A DNA stretch of 64,000 nucleotides from Candidatus Amarobacillus elongatus (GTDB lineage Bacteria > Chloroflexota > Dehalococcoidia > Tepidiformales > Tepidiformaceae), in NCBI GenBank assembly GCA_016703545.1, contig JADJBX010000006.1, positions 62,001-126,000 on the forward strand, given 5' to 3'. Below the pieces are notes generated by a model. That model ran no database searches and was not told the origin of the DNA. It saw only the letters and a list, made by a program, of their open reading frames with translations. The position numbers and the translations under genes were made by a program. Numbering within the stretch: the stretch's first letter is position 1; the number at the start of each line of letters is the position of its first letter. Positions 7,004 through 16,799 of the stretch are shown here, piece after piece.

Positions 7004-9886
7004 TTACCGGTTCTGCCCGGGCGGGCCGTTGCCGTTCGGGCCCCCGCCCCCGCCGCCACCGGCGGTGCTACTCGATGCGGACGGTGTCGCCGGCTGGGTT
7101 GGCGCGGCCGTTGGTGGCGGCTTTGTGGGCGTGGGCGGCGCCGTTGTCGGCGTCGGGGCCGCCGCCGTCGGGGTTGGGGGCGCCGCCGTCGGCTGGGGCC
7201 GCGCGGGTGTCGGCTGTGCCGGCGCCGCGGTCGGGGTTGCCGCGATGGCTGCGGCGGGCGGCCGCGCCACCGCCGTCGGCGCCACCGCCGTCGGCGATGC
7301 GCTCACCTGCGGCGCGCCACCGGCGAACCCGTTCGTGGGGATACCCCGCGAACGCGCCAGTGCGAGCGCCTGGTCGGCCTGGAACGGCGGCAGCGGCACG
7401 TACCCGCGGCCCTCGCAGTCGCCCTTGTAGCTGATGTCCGTTCGCACCCAGCCTTCGATGAGCTGGCCACACCCGCCGCGCGCACCGCGTTCGGTCGTCG
7501 CCGTCGGGTACTTCGTCCACGCCACGTCCTGGGGGCGAAGGTCATCGAAGTTCGCGGGCGTTTCGAACACGCCGTTCGCCTTCAGGTCGGCGTGGTACTG
7601 CGCCATCCAGCGTTTGAACAGCCGGATGGTCGTGTTCGCCGAGGCATAGCCGGCCCCCGCGCCGTCGCGCACGAGCTGCTTGTTCGAATTGCCGACCCAC
7701 ACCGCGGTGCCGGCGTAGCGGGTGTAGCCCGTCATCCACGTGGCGAGCGTGTCGTTCGCGGTCGGGCCCTGCTGCGTCCCCGTCTTCACCCCCATCGGGA
7801 TCTTCGTGCCGTCGAGGAACGCGTCCAGCAGGTTGTCGTCGTTCGAGCCGCCGCACGGCCAGATGATCCAGCGGGCGGTGCAGTCGGACATAATCGAGTG
7901 CAACAGCCACACCGATTCGGGGTCGACGACGGCCTTGCGCTGCAGGTCCTCGCCGTGGGTGTAGAGCGTGCCACCCTGCAGGCTCTGCACTTGGAGCACC
8001 ACTACCGGGTCCAGGGTGCGCGTGCCGGGAAGGCGGGTATGCCCGCGCGAGAAGTCGAGGAACTGCTCGCGCGCTTTCGCCCGGTCGCCATCGTCCTTCG
8101 CATCGGCGAACGAGACGATGTCCTTCGGGTCGAGCTCGTGGGCGAGGGTGGGCACGCCGACCATGTACCCCATGTTCGCGATCGTCGCGTCCATGTAGGC
8201 CATGTCGATCGCGCGCACATTCGCGCCGCCGACCGCCACCGATGGGCCATAGAAGATCGCGCCGTGGTCGTACCAGGTGGGGTCGAAGCCCGACTCCAGG
8301 GTGGTGATGCCGAGCGCCTTCGCGTAAGCGATGACGCTGGGGATGCCGATCTCCTGCGCCGCCCGGAACGCGCCCACGTTCTGCGAACCACCCAGCGCCG
8401 ACCGCACGGTGATGAGCCCTTCGCCGCCATTGCCGGGCCGCGGGTTGAGGATCGTCACCTTGTTCTGCACCGCGTTCGGGTCGCTGTAGATCATCGGGCT
8501 GGTGTCCCAGAGCGAACTCAGCGGCACCTTCTTCAGCTTGTCCATGTACCCCAGGTACACCGCCGGCTTCATCGCCGACCCCGGCTGGTTAATCTCCGTG
8601 AGCTGGTCGATCTGCCCGGCGACGCGCGGGTCCGAGGTCCACGTCGGGTCGATGTTCGGCGCGTAGACGATGATCTGGCCCGTGCTCGGGTCAATGGTCG
8701 CGATGGCGGCGTTGTGGCAGTCGCAGCCCGCCTTGAGGCCGGCGGCCAGGTTCTCGTTCATCATCGCGATCGCCTTCTGCGTCTCCGCCCAGTCGATCGT
8801 GGTGGTCACCTTGTAGCCCGCGCTGTGGACGCTCTCTTCGCAGTTCTCGGTGTTCGGCAGCTTCGGAAGGATGCCCGCCTCGCACATTCGCACGAGGCGC
8901 GGCTCCACCTGCGAATCAATCCACGCCGCCGCCTTCAGCGAACTGGTCGCGGGGTACACGTAGATGGGTTCGGCGAAGGCGGCGTCGGCCTGTTCGGCGG
9001 TGATCCGCCCGTGTTCGACCAGCAGGTCGAGGACGTGCCGCTGCCGCTCCTTCGAAGCCCCCGCGAGCAGGGTGCGCCCCTGGTCGTCGGTCACGCATAC
9101 GCCGCTCTCATCGCGTTCGCAATTGAGGCGGGGATGGTAGTCGGTGGGCGCCGCGGGAATCCCCGCGAGCACCGAAGCCTCCGCGAGCGTGAGGTCGGCC
9201 GCCGGCTTGCGGAAGTACCCTTCCGCGGCCGCCTGCACCCCCACGTACCGGTCGGCGTAGGAGATGGAGTTCAGGTACCAGTTCAGGATCTGGGTCTTGT
9301 CCGCCTCCTGCTCCAGTTCGAAGGAGTACGCGATCTCCTTCAGCTTCCGTTCGAGGGTTCGCGGCGCGACACAGACGCGCGTGCCGTTCACTTCCTCGCA
9401 GTCGTTCGTGAGGTACACGTTCTTCACGAGCTGCTGGGTGATGGAGGAGCCGCCGCTGCCGCTGCCAATGCCGCCGCCCGCGTAGTTCTCGCGCACCGCG
9501 CGCAGCAGGCCGGCGGGGTTCACGCCCGGGTTCTTCCAGAACGTGTTGTCCTCGGTCGAAACCGTCGCCTCCTGCATCCACGGCGAAATCTGCTCGAGCG
9601 GCACGGGGTTGGCCAGTGGCGCGTGGGGGTTCGAAATCGTGCCGAGGAGGACGCCGTTGCGGTCGTACACCTCCGTCAGTCCGGTGTAATCGCTGTTCAG
9701 CTTCTCGCTGATGGGCACGTACCCGGCGGCGAGGCTCTGGTACATGAAGAAGAGCCCGCCGCTCGCGGCAGCCACGCCCGCGGTGAGGAACACGAGCGCC
9801 AGCAGGAAGGGCACGACCCACCAGGGCCGCTTCCATTCCTCCTCCATCTGCGCACGCAGCAACTGATTCTTGACGACAGGATGCAC
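7004..9886 (-). CDS. Class A penicillin-binding protein (PBP1a-like)
   Basis: Bifunctional peptidoglycan glycosyltransferase and transpeptidase. A single membrane anchor follows a short cytoplasmic tail. The glycosyltransferase domain has STEDNTFWKNPG with the catalytic Glu and GGSSITQQLVKN. The transpeptidase domain has the SxxK box PGSAMKP, the SQN motif and the KTG box GVKTGT. The last 110 residues are a Pro/Thr/Ala-rich tail ending in GGGGGGG. I place the start at the GTG at 9886, with GGAGGT at 9891-9896; a GTG at 9916 would add ten residues without a ribosome binding site. A perfect hairpin follows the stop. Confidence 0.92.
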   Translation of the reverse strand: MHPVVKNQLLRAQMEEEWKRPWWVVPFLLALVFLTAGVAAASGGLFFMYQSLAAGYVPISEKLNSDYTGLTEVYDRNGVLLGTISNPHAPLANPVPLEQISPWMQEATVSTEDNTFWKNPGVNPAGLLRAVRENYAGGGIGSGSGGSSITQQLVKNVYLTNDCEEVNGTRVCVAPRTLERKLKEIAYSFELEQEADKTQILNWYLNSISYADRYVGVQAAAEGYFRKPAADLTLAEASVLAGIPAAPTDYHPRLNCERDESGVCVTDDQGRTLLAGASKERQRHVLDLLVEHGRITAEQADAAFAEPIYVYPATSSLKAAAWIDSQVEPRLVRMCEAGILPKLPNTENCEESVHSAGYKVTTTIDWAETQKAIAMMNENLAAGLKAGCDCHNAAIATIDPSTGQIIVYAPNIDPTWTSDPRVAGQIDQLTEINQPGSAMKPAVYLGYMDKLKKVPLSSLWDTSPMIYSDPNAVQNKVTILNPRPGNGGEGLITVRSALGGSQNVGAFRAAQEIGIPSVIAYAKALGITTLESGFDPTWYDHGAIFYGPSVAVGGANVRAIDMAYMDATIANMGYMVGVPTLAHELDPKDIVSFADAKDDGDRAKAREQFLDFSRGHTRLPGTRTLDPVVVLQVQSLQGGTLYTHGEDLQRKAVVDPESVWLLHSIMSDCTARWIIWPCGGSNDDNLLDAFLDGTKIPMGVKTGTQQGPTANDTLATWMTGYTRYAGTAVWVGNSNKQLVRDGAGAGYASANTTIRLFKRWMAQYHADLKANGVFETPANFDDLRPQDVAWTKYPTATTERGARGGCGQLIEGWVRTDISYKGDCEGRGYVPLPPFQADQALALARSRGIPTNGFAGGAPQVSASPTAVAPTAVARPPAAAIAATPTAAPAQPTPARPQPTAAPPTPTAAAPTPTTAPPTPTKPPPTAAPTQPATPSASSSTAGGGGGGGPNGNGPPGQNR

Positions 9887-10040
9887 CGCGACCTCCGCAT
9901 TGCCCGTTTCGCCCACCGGGCATTCGCAGGCTAAGCGGCGGGCCGTCGACCCCTCGCCAGATGCCGGCGCCCCTCCGCTTGCAGTTCGCTCGCAGGCTTG
10001 CCGCTCGCGGAGGTCACTTGTCCGGGCCTTTCGCGCGCGG

Positions 10041-10046
10041 TAGCGT
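10041..10046 (+). promoter_or_regulatory. Leaderless -10 (TAGCGT)
   Basis: TAGCGT ends seven bases before the GDPD ATG at 10054, with no ribosome binding site. Confidence 0.45.
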
Positions 10047-10053
10047 CCGGGCC

Positions 10054-10776
10054 ATGCCGCCCTTCGTTATTGGTCACGCCGCCGCCGCCGGAGAAGCCCC
10101 CGCCAACACGCTCGCGGGCGTTCGCGCCGCCCTCGATGCCGGGTGCGAAGCCATGGAGATCGATGTCCAGCTCGCCGCCGATGGCGTGCCCGTGCTGCTG
10201 CACGACACCACCCTCGACCGCACCACGAACCTTCGCGGACCCGTGCGCGACGTCACCTCGGCGGATCTCGCGCGCGCCGATGCCGGCGAGGGCGAACACG
10301 TGCCCACGCTCGCCGAGGTGCTCTCCCTGGTGGCGGGGCGCCTTTCGATCTTTTGCGAACTGAAGGCCACGCCCGGCGATGCCGCCCAGGACGCCGCGCT
10401 CGTCGAAGGCGTGATTGCGGCCATCGAGGCCGCCAACGCCCGCGACTGGTGCGGCATCCACTCCTTCAACCCCGTCATCGTCGAACGCGCCCGTGCCGTC
10501 CAGCCGCGGCTCTCCGCCGCCATTATCAGCGGTCCTGTCGATGGCGACGGCGCCTTGCGGCTCTTCGGCGCCGTCCTCAAGCGCGGCGCGCAGGCGATCT
10601 CGCTCTATCACTCGTCCATCGATGCGGCCCTGGTCCGCGCGGCGAAACAGCGCCAGCTCACGGTCTGGACGTGGACGGTGGACGACGAGGCGGACTGGGA
10701 GCGCGTCGTCGCGGCCGGCGTGGACGGCATCATCACGAACGTGCCGCACCGGCTCCGCGAGTACCTCGCGCGGTAG
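10054..10776 (+). CDS. Glycerophosphodiester phosphodiesterase family protein
   Basis: GDPD-type TIM-barrel enzyme of 240 residues that cleaves glycerophosphodiesters to glycerol-3-phosphate and an alcohol. Metal ligands are seen in EIDVQLAADG and CELKA, and the catalytic His in VLLHDTTLDRTT. The usual N-terminal HRG is replaced: the protein reads IGHAAAAGEAPANT, so the His remains but the following Arg is Ala. That change is unusual and might alter phosphate binding. The C-terminal strand motif TVWTWTVDD is typical. No signal peptide, so cytoplasmic. The stop is three bases from the convergent kinase gene. Confidence 0.85.
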   Translation: MPPFVIGHAAAAGEAPANTLAGVRAALDAGCEAMEIDVQLAADGVPVLLHDTTLDRTTNLRGPVRDVTSADLARADAGEGEHVPTLAEVLSLVAGRLSIFCELKATPGDAAQDAALVEGVIAAIEAANARDWCGIHSFNPVIVERARAVQPRLSAAIISGPVDGDGALRLFGAVLKRGAQAISLYHSSIDAALVRAAKQRQLTVWTWTVDDEADWERVVAAGVDGIITNVPHRLREYLAR

Positions 10777-10779
10777 CGC

Positions 10780-13700
10780 TCAGGCCCGCGGGAGGAGCAG
10801 CGTGAACGTCGTGCCGTGGCCCTCGGCGCTCGACACGCTGATGGCGCCGCGGTGCCCGCGCACGATACCCAGCACGGCCGCCAGCCCGAGCCCGCGGCCC
10901 GTGAACTTTGTCGTGAAGAACGGGTCGAAGATGCGCGAGGCCGTGGCCGCGTCCATCCCGTGGCCCGTGTCCGAAACGCGCACCTCCACGTATTCGCCCT
11001 CGGGCAGGTCCGGTGAGAGGTACATGCCGGCGAAGGTGCGCCGCGTGGCCTGGACGATGCCCGTCTTCACGGAGACGACACCGCCCCCGTCGTCCATCGC
11101 CTCGGAGGCGTTGATGACGAGGTTCATGACCACCTGCCGGATCTGCGTCGCATCCCCCTCGACGAACGCCCCGCCGGCGGCGAAGTCGTATTCGAGTTTC
11201 ACGCCGTGGCCCAGCGAAACGCGCAGCAGGTCCGAGATCTCGCGTACCAGCCCCTCGACTTCGAACCGCCCGAGGATGAACGTGCCCTTGCCGGAGTAGG
11301 CGAGCATCTGGCGGGCGAGGTCGGCGGCGCGGCGCGAGGCGGCCTTGATATCGCCGAGCAGCTGGCGCGTCTCGTCGTCGCCTTCGATGCGCAGGAGTGC
11401 GAGGTCGGCGTTGCCCATGACGGCCACGAGCAGGTTGTTGAAGTCGTGCGCGATGCCCCCCGCGAGCACGCCCAGGCTCTCCATCTTCTGCGCCTGGATG
11501 AGCGCCTGGTCGGCCTTGCGGCGTTCCGTCACGTCGTTCGCAACGCCCACGGCCCCGACGATCCGCCCGCGTTCGTCCCGCGTCGGCGAGATCGTTCCTT
11601 CGAGCTGGCGGCCGCGAACGGTGATCAGGTTCGAAACGTGCTCCCCCGCGAGCGCGCGGCGGACGCCGTCGGCCAGCTCCGCCTCCCCATCGCCGCCCTG
11701 CAGGATGTTCATCCCCGGCCGCGGGCGCGGCGGGCCGATGAGTTCGAGGCCCATCCCTTCGATGTACGTGAGGACGCCATCGGCATCGCACGACCAGAGG
11801 ATGACGGGCGTGCTTTCGGCGATGGTGTGGGCGCGCGCCTCGGCCTCGCGGCGCGCCTGCTCGGCCTTGCGCCGCTGGGTCACGTCGATGCCCACCGCGG
11901 CCACGCCCGTGATGGCGCCGTCGCTCCCCCGCACGGGCGAGTAGCGCACCTCGATCGTGACATCCCGGACCTGCGAGTTCGTGGTCACGATTTCGCCCTG
12001 CAGCGCCAGGCGGAAGGCGTCCACCTCCGTGGTCATTCCCGCGGCCGTGCACAGATCCACGAAGGACCGGCCGAGGATCCGGCTCGGGACCACCCCCAGC
12101 GTGTCCAGCCCGCGCCCTTCAACCACGAGGAGCAGCCCGTTCGTGTCGCAGGCGAAGAGCACCAGCGGCGTGCTCTGCAGCACCAGCCGCAGCCGCTCCT
12201 CCAGGTCCAGGCGTGCGCGCTCTTCGGCTTTCTGCCGGGTGATGTCGCGCGCCGTCACCGCCACACCGGAGATCGCGCCTTCCTTCGAACGAAGGGGAAA
12301 CACGTGCAGCTGCAGGTCGATTGCGCGCCCATCGAGCCGCCAGCGCCGGGCCCTGACGCCGGCCATCAGTTCGCCACGGAGCGCACGCTCGAACAGTGGC
12401 CGCAGGCCGTCGTCGCCGCTGTCCTCGCGGTCGAATACCTCGAGCGGGCGGCCGATCATGTCCGCTTCGCCCACGCCCGAGAGCTCGGCCGCGGCGCGGT
12501 TCCAGGAGGTGATGCGGCCCTCCGTGGAGAGCGTGAAGATCAGGTCGCTGGACGATTCGACGATGGAGGCCAGGCGCTGGATCGCGTCCTGCTGCCGCTT
12601 CTGCTCGCGCACATCCCGCGCCACGAGCGCGTACCCGACGATCTCGTCCCGCTCGTTGCGCACGGGGAAACCGGAGAGATTGAGGTCGATCGCTGTGCCG
12701 TCCTTGTGCAGGCGGACGGTCTCATCGCCGTTGAACGGCTCGCCCTGCCGGAGCCGCTCGATGAGGGCGGCTTCGCGCCGGAAGTACTCGCGCGGGGTCA
12801 CGGGCAGCCGGTTCTGCCCGAGCACCTCCGCCGCCGCGTGGCCGAAGAGCTCCTCCGCGTGGCGGTTCCAGCTGACCACGTTCGCGTCGAGGTCCAGCCC
12901 GCAAATCGCGTCGTTCGATGACTCCACGATCGCGGCCAGCCGCGCCATCGCTTCCTGTTGGCTGCGAAGGTCCGAGATCTCGCGGGCGATGATCCCCACC
13001 GAGACCACCTCCCCGTTCTCCTTGATCGGGAACAGTGTGACGAGGAAGGGGTGGATGGTGCCGTCTTTCGCACGGCGCCGCGTTTCGAGGCGGCTCTCCT
13101 CGGGCGTGAGTGCGTCCGCGAAGGCGTGCGCGAGAACCCGCGTGGTGCGCAGGTTCGTGCTCCCCGGCGGATCCAGGAGCGCGAGGGGGTGCCCGATCAC
13201 CTCCGCCGCGGTCCACCCCATGTTCTCCTCGGCCGCGCGGTTCCAGCTCTCGATCCGTCCATCTCGGTTGACCAGCAGGATCGCGTCCAGCGACGAATCG
13301 ACGATCGCCGCGAGGCGTTCGACCTCGCGCTCGTGCCGCTTCCGTTCGCCGATGTCGCTGCCGCTGACGACCACGCCGGCGACCTCGCCCGCGGCATCAC
13401 GCACGGGGAAGATGGAGACTTCGAAGATGACCTCGGTGCCGTCGCGGCGCCGCCTGCGGGATTCCAACCGCGGCCCCGTCGCGCCGACGCTCTCGCCCTG
13501 GAGGGCGCGCTCGAAATTCTCCGGCCAGCGGGTCGGCTCGCCGGGAATCTGGATCAGCCCCATGTCCTGGCCGATCGCCTCCGCCGCGCTGTAACCGAAG
13601 ACGCGCTCGGCGCTTCGGTTCCAGCTCGTGATGCGGCCATCGGGCCCGAAGGAGATGATGACGTCGGTCGAGGCGTCGACGATCGCGGCCATCCGGGCCA

Positions 13701-15897
13701 GCGCCTCTCGCGCTTCGCGCTCGTGCGTCACGTCGCGCGTGATGCTCGAAACGCCGGCGATGCGCCCGTCGCTGTCGCGCCGCGGGAACATCGTCCCCGA
13801 GACCCAGATGGTGCGGCCATCCTTGTGGCGGCGCGGCGCCTCGACTACATCGAAGGTCTTGCCGGTGAGCACGAGCCGTACCACGCCGGGGGTCGCGTCC
13901 TCGGGGCTTACGCCCAGCGCCTCGCCCGCCGTCCCCAGCACCTCCTCCGCGGTATACCCCAGGGACCGCTGCGCCCCCTGGTTCCAGGCTGTGATGCGGC
14001 CCTCCGGATCGCGGTCGATGATGATGTCCGTGGCCGAATCGACGATGGTGGCGAGCCGCCCCAGCTCCTCTTCCTGCTGTTTGCGGGTGGTGATGTCGAC
14101 CATCGAGACGATCGTCCCGCTGAACTCACCGCGCGCGTTCTTCAGGGCGGAGGCCGAGACCATCACCCAGCGCACCTCGCCATCGAGGCGGTGGACGCGG
14201 AAGTCGTACTGCTCGGAGACGCCTTCCCGGCGGCGCCGCCCGATGGCCGCGCCCGCGCGCATGTCCTCCTCGGAGATCACCGCCTTGAACGGCTTGCCGA
14301 TCATGGCCTCGGGCGTCACACCCATGATCGCGGCGGCCTGCTCGTTCGCGTACGTCGTGACGCCGTCCGCGTTCGTCATCCAGATGCCTTCGTGCACGGT
14401 CTCGACGAGCAGGCGGTAGCGCGCCTCGCTCTCGCGCAGCGCGGCCTCGGCCGTGCGCTGGGCCGTGACATCGAGCACGGTCAGCAGCAGACGGTGGCCG
14501 CCCTCCAGCTCCAGCCGCGTGGCCGACCCGAGCACCCGCAGGGCGTGCCGTCGCGCCGCTCGAGCAGGTATTCCGCCGGCAGCGGCGTGCCTTCGGTGAG
14601 GAGGCGGCGCAGGTTCTCGCGGCCCTCCTCCCGCACATCCGCCGGCACCAGTTCCCCATAGCGGCTTCCCGATGAGGCTTTCGTCCCAGCCCACCATCTC
14701 CATGCCCGCGCGGTTCACGCGGATGATGCGCTGGTCCTCGTCCACCAGCGCCACGCCGCCCGCGGTGGTCTCGAAGATGGAGTCCAGCAGCGCCTCGTCG
14801 GCGCGCAGCGCGGCCTCGGCCAGCCGCAGGTCCGTGATGTCCTGGCTGGTCGAAAGAATCCGCCGCTCGCCCCGGACCTCGATCTCGCTGGTTTCGTTCA
14901 GCACCCAGCGGGTGGAGCCGTCGCGATGACGCATGGCAAGCGCGCGGCGGCGGGGCTCCGCGACGTTCTCATGGAAGAGCCGCATCGCCTGTTCCCCGGG
15001 GGCCGTCACGGCGATGTCCCGGAAGTGGCGGCCGACCACCTCCTCCGCCGTCCAGCCGAGCACGTCGCACCAGGCCCGGTTCACGCGCACGTAGTGGCCC
15101 GCTTCGTCCAGGAGCGCGAGCGCCGCGCCGGTATGGTCGAACATCGCACGCAGTTCGCGTTCGCTGGCCTCAAGGGCGGCCTCGGCACGCCGTTCGGCGG
15201 TTACATCGAGCGCCGTGACCACGAGGAAGCGCGCGTGCGCGGGCCCGACCGGCTGGCAGGTCGCGATGAGGGTCCGGCGCCCGCCATCGGGCCGCACGAT
15301 CTCGGTTTCGAGTGCGAGCCGCGCGTTCGGGTCGCCCGCGATCACCGCCTCGGTGGAACGCCGCGCTTCCTCGCGTTGGCTCCGGGGGATGCCCGCCCAG
15401 AGCGTCCGGCCGATGATGTCGGCCGGGCTCACGCCGGCGAACTCCGCCCAGGCAGAGTTCACGCGAACGATTTCGCCGCGCGAGTTCGTCAATGCGATGC
15501 CCGCGGTTGAACTTTCGACGATCAGGTCGAGCAGTTCGGCGGGTGCGGCGAGCAGCCCCGGCGTGATTGTCGCGATGGCCGCTGCCGTGCCCGCCAGCGG
15601 CCGCAGGGTGACGTGCGCGGGCCCGGCGGTCATGGTCCAGCTGCCGCTCCACTGGCCTTCCGCCGCCAGCGCGCTCGCGGCTTCGGCCGCCTCCGGCGCC
15701 GCCGGCGCCCCCACGAGCGTGTCCGTGGCCGCGCCGAGGTGGGTCCCAAGCGCCGGGTTCGCGTGCAGGTACCGCCCCGCCTCGTCGATGACGGCGAGCG
15801 GCGTGTCGACGGCGTCGAGGGCGGCGCGGACGGTCCCGATCACGGCCAGAGTGGCAGCGCTCTCGTTCCGCTCAAGCCGCGAACGGTTCGCATTCAA
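10780..15897 (-). CDS. Giant multi-PAS sensor histidine kinase (about 12 PAS domains)
   Basis: A 1,705-residue soluble histidine kinase with no transmembrane segment. About twelve PAS domains occupy residues 20-1455, each with a variant of the core GRITSWNRAAE; the middle ones start with (A/S)IVxSSxD and look like recent duplicates. The kinase core begins near 1468: GGIAHDFNNLL (phospho-His), NLVINASEAM (N box), VSDTGHGM (G1) and GRGLGLAAVLG (G2). No receiver domain is attached, so it must signal to a separate regulator. PAS 4 contains two compensating one-base errors (plus strand near 14541-14543 and 14654-14657); between them about 38 residues are garbled, and the corrected frame reads LWELVPADVREEG. 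The start at TTG 15897 is uncertain. Confidence 0.88.
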   Translation of the reverse strand: MNANRSRLERNESAATLAVIGTVRAALDAVDTPLAVIDEAGRYLHANPALGTHLGAATDTLVGAPAAPEAAEAASALAAEGQWSGSWTMTAGPAHVTLRPLAGTAAAIATITPGLLAAPAELLDLIVESSTAGIALTNSRGEIVRVNSAWAEFAGVSPADIIGRTLWAGIPRSQREEARRSTEAVIAGDPNARLALETEIVRPDGGRRTLIATCQPVGPAHARFLVVTALDVTAERRAEAALEASERELRAMFDHTGAALALLDEAGHYVRVNRAWCDVLGWTAEEVVGRHFRDIAVTAPGEQAMRLFHENVAEPRRRALAMRHRDGSTRWVLNETSEIEVRGERRILSTSQDITDLRLAEAALRADEALLDSIFETTAGGVALVDEDQRIIRVNRAGMEMVGWDESLIGKPLWGTGAGGCAGGGPREPAPPPHRRHAAAGGIPARAARRHALRVLGSATRLELEGGHRLLLTVLDVTAQRTAEAALRESEARYRLLVETVHEGIWMTNADGVTTYANEQAAAIMGVTPEAMIGKPFKAVISEEDMRAGAAIGRRRREGVSEQYDFRVHRLDGEVRWVMVSASALKNARGEFSGTIVSMVDITTRKQQEEELGRLATIVDSATDIIIDRDPEGRITAWNQGAQRSLGYTAEEVLGTAGEALGVSPEDATPGVVRLVLTGKTFDVVEAPRRHKDGRTIWVSGTMFPRRDSDGRIAGVSSITRDVTHEREAREALARMAAIVDASTDVIISFGPDGRITSWNRSAERVFGYSAAEAIGQDMGLIQIPGEPTRWPENFERALQGESVGATGPRLESRRRRRDGTEVIFEVSIFPVRDAAGEVAGVVVSGSDIGERKRHEREVERLAAIVDSSLDAILLVNRDGRIESWNRAAEENMGWTAAEVIGHPLALLDPPGSTNLRTTRVLAHAFADALTPEESRLETRRRAKDGTIHPFLVTLFPIKENGEVVSVGIIAREISDLRSQQEAMARLAAIVESSNDAICGLDLDANVVSWNRHAEELFGHAAAEVLGQNRLPVTPREYFRREAALIERLRQGEPFNGDETVRLHKDGTAIDLNLSGFPVRNERDEIVGYALVARDVREQKRQQDAIQRLASIVESSSDLIFTLSTEGRITSWNRAAAELSGVGEADMIGRPLEVFDREDSGDDGLRPLFERALRGELMAGVRARRWRLDGRAIDLQLHVFPLRSKEGAISGVAVTARDITRQKAEERARLDLEERLRLVLQSTPLVLFACDTNGLLLVVEGRGLDTLGVVPSRILGRSFVDLCTAAGMTTEVDAFRLALQGEIVTTNSQVRDVTIEVRYSPVRGSDGAITGVAAVGIDVTQRRKAEQARREAEARAHTIAESTPVILWSCDADGVLTYIEGMGLELIGPPRPRPGMNILQGGDGEAELADGVRRALAGEHVSNLITVRGRQLEGTISPTRDERGRIVGAVGVANDVTERRKADQALIQAQKMESLGVLAGGIAHDFNNLLVAVMGNADLALLRIEGDDETRQLLGDIKAASRRAADLARQMLAYSGKGTFILGRFEVEGLVREISDLLRVSLGHGVKLEYDFAAGGAFVEGDATQIRQVVMNLVINASEAMDDGGGVVSVKTGIVQATRRTFAGMYLSPDLPEGEYVEVRVSDTGHGMDAATASRIFDPFFTTKFTGRGLGLAAVLGIVRGHRGAISVSSAEGHGTTFTLLLPRA

Positions 15898-15989
15898 CCC
15901 CGGCGCCTCAACTCACACGCTTACTACACGGCGACTATACCGGCGCCCGCGGGCATCCGCCGTTCGGAGAAACCCGTAGGCTCGCCAGA

Positions 15990-16253
15990 TCAGCCGCCGA
16001 GACGCTGGTGCCGGACGGGTTCGCTTTCGTCCTCGCTCGCCGAGGCCGTGCGCTCCGGGTTCGCGGCGCGCTCGGCGCGTTCGATCTCGGCCTGCGCGTC
16101 CCGCTCGCGGCGCCAATCGTCGAGCGAGTCGTCTTTCCAGTCCGGCTTCGAAGCCTCGCGCTGGTCCCGGGTGCGGGTCGCGCGCCAGGCGGCGAGGCCG
16201 CCGAGGGTGAGGGCGAGGGGCATGCCAACCCCGAAGATCGCTGAAAACGCCAT
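15990..16253 (-). CDS. Small single-pass membrane protein with charged tail
   Basis: An 87-residue protein. Residues 1-24 form a hydrophobic membrane segment (MAFSAIFGVGMPLALTLGGL) and the remainder is a highly charged, probably helical tail rich in Arg, Glu, Asp and Ala. No family recognised. It has TGAAAT six bases before the ATG, close to the leaderless pattern used by neighbours. Convergent geometry and the codon usage support it as real. Confidence 0.55.
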   Translation of the reverse strand: MAFSAIFGVGMPLALTLGGLAAWRATRTRDQREASKPDWKDDSLDDWRRERDAQAEIERAERAANPERTASASEDESEPVRHQRLGG

Positions 16254-16368
16254 GCCCCCATTTCACCACGTTCCCGGTGAAGATGCCGTTTCCGTCATCA
16301 CAGTCCCCTTGCGGGGGCGGCCCCGCGTTGGCACCATCGCACTGCCGTTCGCGGCATGGAGGTTCCCC

Positions 16369-16761
16369 ATGGCGGTCCCCGCGGTCATGTCCGCCCAGCT
16401 CACCTGCACCTTCGGGGCTGCCCCGGCGGCGCTGATGGTCATCCCCCAGGGGCCGCCCGTCATGGCCGAGAACAAGCCCATGGCCACGATCATGGACAAC
16501 AAGCCGATGGTGAACATCCTGCCCTTCGCGATGTGCAAGAGCCTCGCGAACCCGACGGTTGCCGCCGCCACGGCCGCCGCCCTCGGCGTCCTCACCCCCA
16601 TGCCCTGCATCCCCGCCACCGCCGCACCCTGGGCCCCGGGCGCCCCGACCGTCATGATCAACAACAAGCCCGCACTCAATAACTCGTCCAAGCTCATGTG
16701 CATGTGGGGCGGCGTCATCCAGATCACCAACCCGGGCGCGACGAAGGAGGCGATCCCCTGA
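16369..16761 (+). CDS. DUF4280 PAAR-like spike-tip protein
   Basis: A 130-residue protein that matches the DUF4280 family over its whole length: LTCTFGAAPAAL, NKPMATIMDNKPMVNI, CKSLANPTVAAATAAALG, VLTPMPCIPATAAPWAPGAP and KLMCMWGGVIQI. Family members are PAAR-like and are thought to cap the spike of extracellular contractile injection systems or related secretion machines; several Cys residues are retained. GGAGG lies six bases before the ATG at 16369. No sheath, tube or baseplate gene is visible nearby, so its partner apparatus must be elsewhere. The lysozyme-like gene starts 38 bases downstream. Confidence 0.88.
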   Translation: MAVPAVMSAQLTCTFGAAPAALMVIPQGPPVMAENKPMATIMDNKPMVNILPFAMCKSLANPTVAAATAAALGVLTPMPCIPATAAPWAPGAPTVMINNKPALNNSSKLMCMWGGVIQITNPGATKEAIP

Positions 16762-16785
16762 TCGCCGCCCGCCCCCTCCCCCTCC

Positions 16786-16791
16786 TATACT
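16786..16791 (+). promoter_or_regulatory. Leaderless -10 (TATACT)
   Basis: TATACT ends eight bases before the GTG at 16800, indicating a separate start for the lysozyme-like gene. Confidence 0.5.
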
Positions 16792-16799
16792 CGCGAGCG

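Noticed and set aside
6821..9934. Plus-strand open frame of 1,037 codons
   Set aside because: Antisense to the penicillin-binding protein gene, which has all catalytic motifs; the plus frame is Arg/His/Val-rich without domains.
11206..14661. Several plus-strand frames inside the kinase gene
   Set aside because: They mirror the repeated PAS units of the real minus-strand gene.
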